Part shown: one piece after another, positions 1-11,640 of the stretch | Position numbering within the stretch: position 1 is the first letter of the stretch | Layout: every line of letters starts with the position of its first letter | Assembly (NCBI GenBank): GCA_910591455.2 | Contig: OU342809.1 | Span: forward strand, 21,756,349-21,820,348 | Source of the DNA: Pholis gunnellus | Taxonomy: Eukaryota > Chordata > Actinopteri > Perciformes > Pholidae | Reading direction: 5' to 3' | DNA length: 64,000 nucleotides | Notes under the pieces: model-generated | Told to the model about the DNA's origin: nothing | What the model saw: only the letters and a program-made list of their open reading frames with translations | Database searches by the model: none | Program-made: the position numbers and the translations under genes

Positions 1-1468
1 AATTCTCTGTTGAAATGGAAATTGTCATATTTACACTCTTTCTTTCTAGGTATTTAGTGAACGAAGCATAGCGCGTTAATTCATGATTTTTAATGGTTTT
101 GGTTGGCGGATTTTTTTACCTGTGGACGGAGCCAGGCTGGCTTGTTCCTCTTTCCTGTTTTTATGCTAAGCTAAGCTAAGTGGCTGTTTTATATATATAT
201 ATATATTAATATTTCCCGTACAGACATGAGTGTGGTGTCAATATTCTCATCTAATATTTAGCAGGAAAAGAATAACCATTTCATACCCTATCCCATATCC
301 CTTAAACTTCAAATCTGATGCTCTAAAAGTGCCTGACAGCCAATATAAAGAGTGAATCTGAGGTGATACTATATGAAGCAGGGTTAAGGAGAGGAGCACT
401 AGTTAAAAATAGATGATTTATGAATAAATACCAGCTGTCTGATCTTAATGTGATTCCCAGAAGCAAAATACAGTAGCTTTCTAAAACCTCTCCGGTGTTT
501 CTGCACATTGATCAGCAGCTGCTTGATACAGCAGATTGGTTTGTTCTGCATTGTAACTCCGGAGCTGTGAGGAACAAACTGGGCATTAACTGTTACTGAG
601 TTGTAAAGCATTCTGAGCAGTGTGGCACTATTAATCAAAGCAGCTGTTTACAGCAGTGAGCCAGTTTGAATTGATCAGGTTTTTGCAGGAGAGAGAGCAC
701 CGAAACCAAATGTTTGATGTTGCCCGTTTGAGCAACTGTGTAGCCTTGATTTGAAAAGAGCGATATATATACGTGAAGATTTACTTTACTGTGTTTAATT
801 AAAAGCATGGAAGAAAAAAGAGTGAGAGAGGCTGAAATAGAAGCTGTGAGGAGGTGAGAGTCAGATGTAGCCGTGGCAGTGAAAAGGGAGGGATTGGTAG
901 TCAGAGAGCAGCAGACAGTCACACTTGGTCAGCCATGGAGGGAGAAGAGAGGAGATGGCAAGTGAGAGCTGTCTCCTGCCCTCTTCACACACACACATGC
1001 AGGTCTCTCACACAATCCTATGCATTTCTGGCTTTCATGCTTTTTTTTATTATTTTCTAACTGCCTTGATAATCACAGTAAGTCTGTCTGACATGTTGCA
1101 TCTGTTTCCCCCTTTCCCTTGTCACCTCCTCCCTTAAACTTTCCGCGAGGAGCCTCTGACAATGATACTTTTAAACCGACTAGAAAGAAATGATATTAGT
1201 TATAAGCGTCAGATCTTTTTCAATTTAGAAGTGAAATGTTTAGCTCTGGTGCTAACTAATCAATATGGTGATGCAGGTTGTTAAGTTATCATTGTTAACA
1301 TATGAACACATATATATATATAATGTAATCATGCCTTTTTAGGTTACGTGGTTGTGTACTAAGATTAGGTCAGGTATCTTTCAAGACATTGAAGTGTCAT
1401 TTCAACAATTCTATTGTATGAGAACTGTATCATCTATGATTTTCTCCATCTCTCTCTTCTCTCTTCAG
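1..1468 (+). other. gnao1: gnao1 intron upstream of the last coding exon
   Basis: This stretch precedes the acceptor (pyrimidine-rich tract ending in AG at 1467-1468) of the last gnao1 coding exon, so it is read as intron. I looked for the preceding exon, which in this family carries the NKXD guanine-recognition motif, and did not see it; it must lie upstream of the window. The stretch contains a dispersed-repeat copy at 121-285 and short AT and CA runs. No other coding potential is supported. Confidence 0.75.
121..285 (+). repeat. Dispersed teleost repeat, family A, copy 1
   Basis: The segment has the order 'gagccaggctggctt', a 'atgctaagctaagctaag' motif, a '(a)cagacatgagtgtggt' motif, then 'attctcatctaa'. 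The same order recurs, diverged, at 9600-9730 and 48372-48537, which supports a dispersed repeat. From memory it resembles a short interspersed sequence common in perch-like fish. The TA run at 190-206 is inside it. The class (SINE or DNA-element remnant) cannot be decided here. Confidence 0.55.
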
Positions 1469-1656
1469 GACCCAATACTTATGACGACGCAGCAGCTTAC
1501 ATCCAAGCACAGTTCGAGAGCAAGAATCGCTCCCCAAATAAGGAAATCTACTGTCACTTGACCTGCGCCACGGATACAGGAAACATCCAGGTGGTGTTTG
1601 ACGCTGTGACCGACATCATCATCGCCAACAACCTCCGAGGGTGTGGCTTGTATTGA
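1469..1656 (+). CDS. gnao1: Guanine nucleotide-binding protein G(o) subunit alpha, C-terminal coding exon (alpha-o1 type)
   Basis: This exon encodes the last 61 residues of G-alpha-o, the GTPase subunit of heterotrimeric Go that couples seven-transmembrane receptors to effectors at the plasma membrane, chiefly in neurons. It begins inside a split glycine codon after an AG acceptor, continues NTYDDAAAYIQAQFESKN, includes the guanine-binding TCATDT loop (G5 box), and ends with the alpha-5 helix DAVTDIIIANNLRGCGLY and TGA at 1654-1656. The Cys at position -4 is the known pertussis-toxin ADP-ribosylation site, and the last residues contact receptors. The IIIANN form matches mammalian isoform alpha-o1, not alpha-o2. 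Compared with my memory of the human sequence there are about three changes (YDD, HL, DTG). Whether this is the fish gnao1a or gnao1b paralogue cannot be decided from one exon. Confidence 0.97.
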
Positions 1657-1868
1657 GCTCGCCCACGCACCCCCGTAATATCCTCCCCCCTTTTGTCCCC
1701 TATTCTCTCTCGCCCCTCCTGTCCTCCTCCCACCTCGTTCCTGTTCCTTTGACACTGCTGTGGAAATGATGACGATGATGATTCTGCTGATTATTTAAAG
1801 AAAAAAGAAAGAAAAATGCAACTAGGTACATATTAATAATGAGGATAATTTTAAAAAATAGGCATACG

Positions 1869-1878
<10 letters not shown>

Positions 1879-1936
<58 letters not shown>
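1879..1936. repeat. (TA)n microsatellite
   Basis: A 58-bp perfect TA dinucleotide run about 220 bp after the gnao1 stop codon, inside the probable 3'UTR. It is self-complementary and would form an AU-rich hairpin if transcribed. Confidence 0.95.
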
Positions 1937-1938
<2 letters not shown>

Positions 1939-3035
1939 GTTTTTAGTTCTTGTCTCTTCTCCTCACGCTCCGACTGCTCTTCCTGATGTTCTTCGGCCTG
2001 CTGCCAAGCAAACAAATTTGTTTTAGTAGAAAACACGAAACCTGAAGCCTTGAAAACTTCTTGAACAAAGTCAATGAAAGCCTGCATTCCCCGTCCTCCT
2101 CTCTTTTTCTTTCTCAGCTGTGTCTTTTGTTGTTAACAAAAACAAATCCTGTTCCTTTTTGGGGCAGAGTTTTTTTTTATTATTATTGCTATGAATATGA
2201 CTTATGTTTCATTTTTGTTGATCGTGTGTATATTTATTACATGAGTATCAGTCTGTACACTGATTTTTATTCACATTTTGCCTCACCTTGACATATTTTA
2301 TGTGTGTCTTATTTTGTTTGTTTTTTGCTATAGTAGTGATGTAATAACATTTTTTGCGGAAATATGTGAAAATGTCGATAGCACTAAAAAACACCGGACA
2401 GGTCGGCGAAAACCTTAAAAAACCCTCGAGACCTGTTGAAACTGACAACACGTATTTTAACATTAGTCTTTTGTTTACATTAGCCAAGATGTTTGTTGTC
2501 AATTTCCCTTTTGATTTTGAGTACGTTTGAGTCATTTTACTCCCCACAATCCGGTTTTCATCAACAGGAAGTGAGGCTTCCTGTTTCCCAAACCTGGCCT
2601 TAGCCATTCACCAACCTCCGGTCGTGGCCGAGCTTGAGAGCCAATAGGAAATGTGCTAAATGTCCTATCAGTGCCATAGAACAGAGGTACTGTACTGTAG
2701 AGCGCTCCGCTTTTAGAAGCAAGTGCACATCGTTATAACTCTACCTTCCTCACTGTTATAACCTCTAGACCTACTAACATGCTGCGTGCGAGGAAACTCA
2801 GTCCGGGTTTGATAATGGTTGATTAATTTTGTTAATTTATTTATTGATTGATCACCCGTTCTACACATGTCACTCTCTCTCTCTTCCTCTCTTCATTTAC
2901 ACACCACCACCACCATGCCTTTACTTCTCTCACCTCCAACCATCTCTCTTTCTTTTTGCCTTCTTTCTGCATGGCGCCCTAACATCCTGATTTCGGGGTC
3001 AAAGGGCCTCTCCTCTCTTTCCAACCCCTCTCTCC

Positions 3036-3088
3036 CCCTCCCTCCCTCCCTCCCTCCTCCTCCTCCTCCTCCTCCTCCTCCTCCTCCT
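3036..3088. repeat. (TCCC)n/(TCC)n pyrimidine microsatellite
   Basis: Compound TCCC then TCC repeat within a longer pyrimidine-rich segment. It produces a proline-rich open frame that is not a gene. Confidence 0.93.
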
Positions 3089-4337
3089 AAAACCCTGACA
3101 CAGATAGCATGAGATACTCAAGCCTTTGTATAAAGAGACCAGTTAATTCATAAAAATGAAAAATAAAAAAGAAGCTTCACATAGATCCTGTTGAGATAAT
3201 AACTTAAAAAAAATAATTTAAATAAAAATAGCAAAAGACGAGTAAAAGAAGATGGGGGGAAAAAAACACAAAAAAAGAACTTAGGAGATGGATAGCGGCA
3301 ACAGCAGAAGAGCGATGATTGGTTCCTGGATAGGATGGGGCGGGGTCAAATTAAAAAAAAAGAAAGTGAGTCAAAAGGTCATGTGAGTGTCTTGGAAGAA
3401 GAAGTGTAGATTTGGGGATTCTTGCAGTAACACGTAGAAATAAAACGATCAAAAAGGACAAAAAAAAATCGACACCTAAAATAATTCATAAAACCAATGA
3501 ACGTGGGTATTACAACAACAACGATCCTGTAATATTCTAAAAAGATAATCTTTCTTGTGCTTTGTAGCTACGAAACATGTTTTTTGTCCATATCTCCCTT
3601 TTTTAAAAATACAAATGTTTTGCAAAGGGTTCCAATTGGACAGCGAGCTGATTTGGAACCACGTCGATCTCATATTGACCCTGTGTTGTTGTAATGCTCT
3701 GAACTGTGCCCCAGCCCCCCGTTCCTTTTACCGGTTTGCCTGTTTCCCTGCATCACAACCGTGTCCTCACTTTAGCCTGACTCAGAACGATTAAATATAA
3801 TATTATAACAATATCTATTTTTATTATTTCAGAAAAAATGAACCACTTTTTTTGGGGAGAGCACGTTTCTCGCTGCGTCCACTAGTTAGGGACGCCGCAT
3901 GTTCACACATCGACGCTGTATAAAATCATGCTCCTTTCTTCTACTTCTTCTCTGTCTCCTTTCAGTTGGACACACACCTTCCAGGTCTACAATGAAAAGC
4001 ACAGTTCTCACATCACACACACACACACACACACGCACACATTTGCTCGCACTTACACAAACACACACACACACAATGAGTAGATTTGGAAATTTGTTAT
4101 TTGTTCATACCTAATCTATGTTACCTCCCATCGATCTATCTATCCATCTATCTATATTGACCTCTCTTTCTTGCCTTCTTGATTTCTAGTTTTGAAAAGA
4201 AAAAACAACTGTGTATAATGAAAAGATATACCTGTTTCTTTGGCATTCTGTTCCTGTTACCTTCATTATTTCTTTTAAATATTTTGACCTCTTTGTTCTG
4301 TTCTTTACCCAGTGAATGCTTTTTTTCTGTGCAGCTT

Positions 4338-4338
<1 letters not shown>

Positions 4339-4410
<72 letters not shown>
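4339..4410. repeat. (CT)n microsatellite
   Basis: Imperfect CT run interrupted by TTTC units. It gives serine/leucine pseudo-frames on the + strand that should not be read as protein. Confidence 0.92.
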
Positions 4411-4411
<1 letters not shown>

Positions 4412-5119
4412 CCTCTACTCCTCTTTAGTGAATGGTTGTTATTTCATGTGGGATGTCCGTGCTGGAAAAACCAATCGAATGTAGTGTTTACATTAAAAAG
4501 CCACTGTTTTCATGACAACAAAAAAACCCTCTTCTTGCCTCTGAGTCATTCCGTCACATCCCCGTCTGTGTTTTTTACCTTTCAGCTCTGAGGAAACTGC
4601 TCGCGAGCACACGTTGAGTCAGACATTTATGAAAATTGACTGTTGGAAGTTCAAACATGCAAATTAAGCCTCTAAAAATAGGTAGGTGCCGGTGTCACAA
4701 ATTGCAGGATTATTTGAACACCCGGTAAAGCGCTTAGTCAGGCAGCTCGCTGCCACCAAAAACGTCATAACACCTCTGTAAACAGCTTTCCAACAGAGAT
4801 GTGAAACACTTTCGACAGCTGGAAATAAAGCCAGTGCAGTACCATTGCTCAAACGAAACCAGCTTTGGGATTGTTATTGGTGCACACTGTGACACCAACT
4901 GGGACGGCGTTGATGATCTCTTTTAATTGCATTTTAATAAGCTCTCTCTGTTTACAGCTGGGCGTCCTATAGCCAGCAGTAAGGCGGCTCGATGCTGCTG
5001 CAGTCACAGGCGGAGAAGATTGATTAAAACAGGAGTCAGAACTTCCAATTGAGTTAGTAAATTATACCAGGCTCATACATTGTATCCTCATGACTTTGGT
5101 GAGTACCTTACTTTTCTTC

Positions 5120-5875
5120 TAGCGTCACCATGAGGTTGACTTTTTCGGGCTATGGAAGATGGTAAATGAACTGTAATGACTCATGTAGCATCATCAGGTT
5201 AAAGATTCCATTAGTCCAATACTTTTATGAAAATGGTTTCTGACCAAATAATGTATTAAGGGAGCTGGTTCGGCCACTCAGCCTTGTTGGCAATTTGTCC
5301 CAGTGGCCACTTGCAGTATTGTAAAAAAAAAAGTCAGCTGTGGTCCTAAAGGTTTTACCCCATGAGTACCATTGGAAAAGAGATGTCTGTAGACAGGACA
5401 CCTTTTTATTTGTAAAACTTCTCCAGGCCCTAGCAAAGCTGTTCTTGTATGCATAAAGTCATTCCAATGTAAAGTCTATGGGCCGACCAGTAACGCAGTG
5501 ATGGAAACACTACGGCTCATGTGCAATGGGCCGCATAGTGCAGAAGCTAGAAAACGTTTACGAATATTGGCTCAACAAGCATTCAAGTGAGCGAGCACCA
5601 TCGTTGGGTCCAGTATACAGTTCTCATTGTGTATCCATGCCAAATAACTGCAAAGCTAACGGCATTCCCATCAGCTGTACATGTGTAACGCTAATTATCA
5701 AATGTTAACATGCTAACCTCCTACCCCGAGCTGGTGAAGAAGGTACACATTAGACATGAGCATGTTGGCATTGTCACTATTTGCATGTTAGCATTTAGCT
5801 TTAAGCTGAAAGCTTAAATGCTTAACACAGCCTCACAGAGCTGCTAGCATGTAGATTCTTAGTCTTGTTAAGAAA
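5120..5875 (+). repeat. Dispersed teleost repeat, family B, interrupted by a 388-bp insert
   Basis: The outer parts (about 5120-5251 and 5640-5875) carry motifs such as 'tagcgtcaccatgaggt', 'tctgaccaaata', 'catgctaac', 'gttagcatttagct' and 'cagcctcacagagctgctag', which I recognise from memory as one frequent fish repeat. The two parts are separated by 388 bp (5252-5639) flanked by the direct repeat CCAAATAA (5244-5251 and 5640-5647). An 8-bp duplication fits a hAT-type insertion, but no clear terminal inverted repeats are visible. A second, diverged piece of the family is at 36964-37048. Confidence 0.5.
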
Positions 5876-6353
5876 TCACCGGTTTAACCACGTCTGCTCA
5901 GTTTTGTTTTAACTATTGACTTCTGGTTCAGACGTGCAGTTAGTAACATGTCTGATTGCTCATGTGGATGTGCATAACCTTGTACAGTGCTGCATCCACA
6001 GACTACTGTGATGCTCTTTGTGACTAAACTGTCGTCATAATGAGAAGGATCTTCTGACGAGGAAGACCCAGATCATAAAAATAAGGAAATGTTCATTTAA
6101 GGGGATGCATAACAGACTGGAAGCTGGGAAGAGTTTTCACGGTTTGAATATCTGCCTCTCACACACACACACACACACACGCACACACACACACACGTGA
6201 TTCACACACGATAACGGAGAGACACAAACACGTTGCTTCCTGTCCTCTCCTCAGTTGATCCCCACTGGGAGGAAGTCATGATGTGGTTTCAAACAACAAC
6301 CACAAACAAACAAACGCACTTTTTCTGCTCTCACACAAGCTTTAAGTCTCTCA

Positions 6354-6391
<38 letters not shown>

Positions 6392-6553
6392 CTAAAATGC
6401 CAACTTCAACTCAGCAACACTGAAACAAAGCACATAAGCTGCATTAAGAAGAGTACGTGTTTACCGTCGGGCTGTTGGCTTTACATTATATAGATTCCCA
6501 CTGCCACTTCTTCACACATAAACTGTCAACATGAAATGGGGTTCGCTCACTCA

Positions 6554-6614
6554 TCCTCTATTGGTAGTACACACACCGTGTGTACTACACGGTGTGTGTA
6601 CTACCAATAGAGGA
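6554..6614. repeat. Perfect palindrome with 28-bp arms and 5-bp loop
   Basis: The left arm 6554-6581 and right arm 6587-6614 are exact reverse complements around the loop GTACT. Each arm also contains its own smaller inverted repeat (AGTACACAC...GTGTGTACT), so alternative hairpins are possible. The flanks (6553 and 6615) no longer pair. It lies among CA repeats in intergenic DNA with no gene nearby. Confidence 0.95.
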
Positions 6615-6831
6615 GCTATCTCTTCACGTCTTCATGACATGCTGATTTCATCAGTGTTGATAATGCGTGTATGTGTGTAGTGCGGACACACACTTATTTA
6701 ACATGGACCTGAGTCATGTCAGTACACTGAAGCGGAGTAATCATGCAGACACACTCCTCACAGGATAACACACACCAGCCTCTTATTAAGGTGTATTTCA
6801 ACTGCACTGCAGATCCTATTGACATAAAACA

Positions 6832-6866
<35 letters not shown>

Positions 6867-9800
6867 TACGCAGATCAGAAAGAATCCCTGTTATGGCAGA
6901 TAGAATAGTAAATGTGAGCTGGAGTGATAGTGGGCAGAGAGGTGGTGTCTGACAGTATTCATTCAAACGTGAAGAGAGAGAGAGAGCGTCTTTGATCCTC
7001 GCTGCTGTGGCAGTATAGCTGTAAGGAAAAGGCAGGTTCACAGGGTTCAAGAACAATACAGGGAGAGGAGGAGAGAGAGGCTGGGCAGATGGAGAGCGCC
7101 ATCAGACAGCAGCAGAGAAGGAGGGAGGGTGAACACAGAGAGAGGTGTAGGAGGTGTAAGGAAGAACAGCTCTGAATCTTATCAAGTGGACTCACCCTGA
7201 TTACTTTTTAAAAACGTATAAAGGCATTCTCCTTACCTTGCCTCTTTGTACGTTTTCTTTCTAATTTCCTCTTTATCTGGTTTGTTTGTATCCCCATCCC
7301 CACTGTTGTAACCCTATAGTCGTTCCCAGCGTGCACACAATTGGACACAGTGACGGTACAAGTCAGCACCGGCTATAGCAACTCACACACACACACACGC
7401 ACACACACATACACACACACACACATAATGCAAGCTCTCTCAGGTGTGTAACCATCATGCAAAATGCTAATGCAGCCCAGTATACAAATAGGATTTATAG
7501 TCAACAATAAGTAAGAGAATGGTAACTCCAGTAAGTTCTTAACATGGGTAGATTTGCTAGTTCATGCACCGTGTTTAAATACAGTTGGTAGTAAATTTGA
7601 CAGGTTAAAACAGTAAACGGCTGACAGAGAAACCGTTTTTTTTGTTCTGGGTGTTAATGAGCTGCCTAATCAAGCCGGTGTTGGCGCGGAATGTGAAGGA
7701 GACTCTTAACGCGCATTCACAAGCGCTGAAGCGACAGGTGCTTGAGTTATGGCGCTAAACAGACCCTGAACATGTCCCGGCTGGACATTGTCCAAGCTGC
7801 TGGAGAATTAAATCCAGCACCATGGTGGACGCAGAGTTTATCAACGGGTACAGAGTTTATCAAAGGGGCTTGCGGAAGGTAAATACGTCTGTATGGTCAT
7901 TTTGAACTGTTTCGGTAAGATGCAGTGTTGTAAAATGTATATATCTTTATTAGCGCATTAGCCTGTTAGCAACGATAGCACATGTTGCAATGTTGTAGCT
8001 GTGTGTGTTAATATTAATTGTACATGTGTGTTAATGTTGTGAGGCAATTCAAAGCTAAAACAAACTCGCAAAGAGATTTCTAACAAACTTTTAGATGAGA
8101 AAATTGACTACGTTTTTGGGGGAGGTGTAGAAGATCCCGGCTTCAGCTATATCAGCACGTCGGGTTGTGGTCGTCAGCTGCTGGTTTCCCCTCGTCGGTC
8201 CCGTCATCGTTTCATTCACCACTTCATCGCCCAGCTTGTCCAACCGAAGTCGTAAGTAATAAACTGCAGCGCGTGGTCTATTTTATTTTTCCCGCTTGCT
8301 TTGCAAATACAAATGGTCACAAAGTTCACCACGCTCACAAGCATCCACTCAAGTCTGCATAGTTGTATTTATTTTACAGGAGAATATTTTGTTTATATTT
8401 TGTTTATATTTTGAGTGAGAAATTGTGGGAGAGTCAACATTTTAGTTTGAAATCTTGGATTTGTGTGTTTAATCAATGCAAGACAGTAATTTAGAGGTGC
8501 ATTACAACAAACCTTACAATTGCATTGGATTCTTTGAGAAATTGGAAAACTTGCTACTGTTAGTGTTTGGTACACTGATTTTATTTAATTGTATCAAGAA
8601 AACGTTATTTAAATGTTGTATTATCTCAAATTAATGATTTTTCAATTAATGATTGAAGGTTGACAGCTCACCTCGATGTTGGGTGATTATTGAGAGATAA
8701 TACGTTTTTTTTCTTTAATTTCTCATGCAGATTGCTATCTAATTGACATTAGTATATAAATTAAAATGAATATAAAGTAATAAAATAGACAGCTTTGCTA
8801 TTTACAGACTTGCTGCAAGTCTTATAGACAGAATTTGATTAGGAATGATTCTGTCTGAAGCTTTTTGATCCATACAAGCGTTTGATCACTGTAACTGTGA
8901 TCACTAGAAGCGTATTTCACACATGTTGTGTCATTATGATAAAAGCATTAAAGCATTTATTCTATTTTTTTGGTAACGCAGGTTAGTATACGGAAAGGCA
9001 CAAAATAAAAAATAAAAATGGCACTAAGACGGTCTCAAAATGGTATACTATTTGCTAGAGAGACAATAGAACAGCCTGTAAGAGTGCAGCCCACTCATTG
9101 GCTCAGTGGGGATGTCAAGGCAGAGGGTGGAGGAGGCAGGTGCAGTGACTTCATGGAGACTTGTTGCAACAGTGAGGTTGCCAGGTTTGCTACCAGCCTT
9201 GAACCACTCTATTTAGCAACACAATAGAGTGCTGCTGGGATGAAGTATTGTTGTAGGCCAACCCTGGAGGTTAGCGTTGCACAGGTTCGTTTGACAAAAA
9301 GCCAATTGGATTTTTCCATTGGATTTTGGATTATTGCAGTAAGTAAGCTCCGTGGCAAACGCATGTTCCTGATTCTTACACATTTTGTTAAGCAAGATGA
9401 TCTTCACAAATCAACACCACTTTATGGATTTTTGAGGTGTGAATGCAACCGGCAGAAGTAAAAAGCCAACGTTAGGCTATAAAGGAGCTTCGCCACGTTG
9501 ACGTGAGCGTGAGAGCACACAACGAGGCTGAGAAGGCGGACTAGTCGGCGTGATGACGTTATATAATCTTATTTAGCCTCATGCTAGCAATGGCCTTAAA
9601 TAGCTAAATAGCTTCTGGCTCTAGCTTCATGTTTAAGTTACAAACAGCGGAGGGGTATTGATCTTTTCATCTAACTCGCGAAAGGAAGGCAAATGAGCAC
9701 ATTTCCCAAAATGTTGAATTATTTCTTTAAAAGATCTATTTTCCATTTTATAAAGAAAGAACAAGGGGAGGCCTCGCACAAAAGAGCAGCAAATATTGAT

Positions 9801-11156
9801 TTTTGATTTTGCAGGGACTGACAGTCGAGTGTCAAGAATCTTAATCGTTCCCAGAGGGACCTCACCTCTTTGCTGCCAGTGAGATATTTTTAAATCCTGA
9901 GAAAAACATCAATGAATCACCATCAAATGAAAAAGAAAGATAACAGCAGTAATATGAGCTTTCTGCTTAACTGAAGCAGACTGAGTGCCTACTTCACACA
10001 TGGAAGTCATATAACGGGGCTGCGAGCGAAGAGTGTCGTCATTTTTATATTGAATAAAAAGACAGTCTGGGATTTTGTTGTGTCTAATTCTGCTGAACTG
10101 AACAGGCTCTTCCTCCCTCGGCTTTTTCTGCTTTAGAAAATAACATTCTACCACACAGCACTCTGTCTTATATTAAATTGTGTCATGCCGCCTTGCATTT
10201 ACCTTTGCACAACTCGGAGAAGTAAAAACTGTCATTTTGCACGGGAAAAATCAACCTACAATAGACTTCCAATACAAAACTTGTTTTCAAAGTTGCACTA
10301 GATGGAGGGAAATGAACATCTGGTTTTCCTGCACAAGTGGGTTCATGTGCATGATTCAGTGCATAATGTCTACCGCACTAGAACAGAAATATGATGTTTA
10401 TTGCCAGCCTGCAAGCTATTAATGATCAGTGAAGTTAGATGGAGTTGTCAAGCTTTTCCCCACATAGCTATAAAGACTTTTCAGGTCTGGCTGACAACAA
10501 AGACAAGACAAAGGTGGATAAGCTTTTCAGAAGCTAAATGTATGAGGACACAGTTTTGGTTGTGTTGGCTCTGTGCTAAGTTGAGGGTGTATAAAGCCAC
10601 ACCAATGTCATCCAAGAGTCACAGAGAGTTATCACTTTCCAGAAACCTTTCCATGCCTGAAGATCTCTACTTGTGTACCATATTTAAATGAAGGTTGTAA
10701 TCTAAAAAACGTTTAGTTTAGGAACATATCGGTGAATGAGGCACATTGACTTTACTGCTTATGTACTTTCTATTCTGCAAGCTGGCAAAACACATCACTC
10801 CTTGTGATATTACATCTTAGTCGGCTGATATTAGATGATCATCGACGATGCCTGCTCAACAACATGTGCTGCTGTCACGATTGATGGAATGTGATTAATT
10901 GAAATGTTACATAGATTAGAGAGCGATCAAGTATGGACTACGCAGTACAGTTTTCTGAATCACATGTTGTCATGTTTGTAGCCCCATGATGTGTTGTTAG
11001 TTTTGTATTTGTATCAATGCTATATTGTAACCCAAATGTGTGTGTGTGTGTGTGTGTGTGTGTGTTGTGCAATCTGTCCTGAAGTTCATTATGTGTCGTT
11101 AACTCCCATGGCAGAATCCTGGAGATTTGTGTATGTGTGTGTATGTGTAGCGTGTG
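6615..11156. other. Intergenic, no gene seen
   Basis: It contains CA runs at about 6834-6862 and 7383-7424, a purine-rich stretch at about 6960-7150, AT-rich unique sequence at 8360-8800, a family A repeat copy at 9600-9730 and a TG run at about 11037-11063. Open frames here are short and show no recognisable protein. Confidence 0.65.
9600..9730 (+). repeat. Dispersed teleost repeat, family A, copy 2
   Basis: The motifs 'ctggctctagcttcatgttt', 'tattgatcttttcatctaac' and 'catttcccaaaatgttgaat' occur in the same order as in the copy at 121-285 and in my memory of the family's 3' end. The copy lacks the 'gctaagctaag' 5' part and is probably truncated. Confidence 0.5.
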
Positions 11157-11640
11157 TGCACGCTAACTTTATTGGACCCAAAAGCAGAACTCGGACAGAA
11201 ACAGTCAATAGTTCAAAGTAGATTTATTGAGGAGATTAGAGACGAGGTATCTGTTGCGTCTGTAGCAGCTGCAGGGCAGACAGTAAAGTGGGAAACAAAC
11301 TAACGAGGCGCTGGATGATGCAGACAGAGAGAGATCACAGGCAGGTGATGGACCTGAGGCACAGGTAAAACACAAGGTTATGCAGGATTCACATTAATTA
11401 ACACTAGGAAATACTGAACCGGAGCTTAGTTTGGCTAAAGCGTGCACCGTTGTTCGAACTGAACAATCAGGCGAAGACTACCGAGCCCGGGTTCTGCGGG
11501 AGCTTGATGAGTCGCATGGTGGATTGGCAGCAGGAGTGACATAGAGTGCCGCGCACAGACAAAACGCTCACGAGGAACTCAAGGGAGAGGTAAACAACAG
11601 AAGACACTGGGAATGAGGCAGAGGCACAGCTGCTGTGACA
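11157..11640 (-). mobile_element. Solo-LTR-like dispersed element
   Basis: Read on the minus strand, this ~480-bp block starts TGTCACAGC, contains an AATAAA signal (reverse complement at about 11223-11228) followed by a tail including 'tctgcttttgggtcc'. That layout resembles long terminal repeats or 3' tails of fish retroelements. It has TG...CA ends, no coding sequence and no partner copy in the window. A target-site duplication could not be confirmed, so the boundaries are approximate. Confidence 0.4.

Larger units (their letters stand above)
1657..3800 (+). other. gnao1: Probable gnao1 3'UTR
   Basis: No further coding is seen after the stop codon. Candidate poly(A) signals are AATAAA at 3162-3167 and 3439-3444 and ATTAAA at 3791-3796. 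The end of the transcript is inferred, not shown. The region contains a 58-bp (TA)n and a (TCC)n tract. Human GNAO1 has been described with an exon in its 3' noncoding region, so part of this interval could be an intron. Confidence 0.4.
3801..6553. other. Intergenic sequence downstream of gnao1
   Basis: No coding exon is supported. The interval has (CA)n at about 4014-4034 and 4059-4075, (CT)n at 4339-4410, an ATGCAAAT octamer at 4657-4664 in non-repetitive sequence, a family B dispersed repeat split by an insertion at 5120-5875, and CA runs at about 6159-6196 and 6355-6388. Confidence 0.7.
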
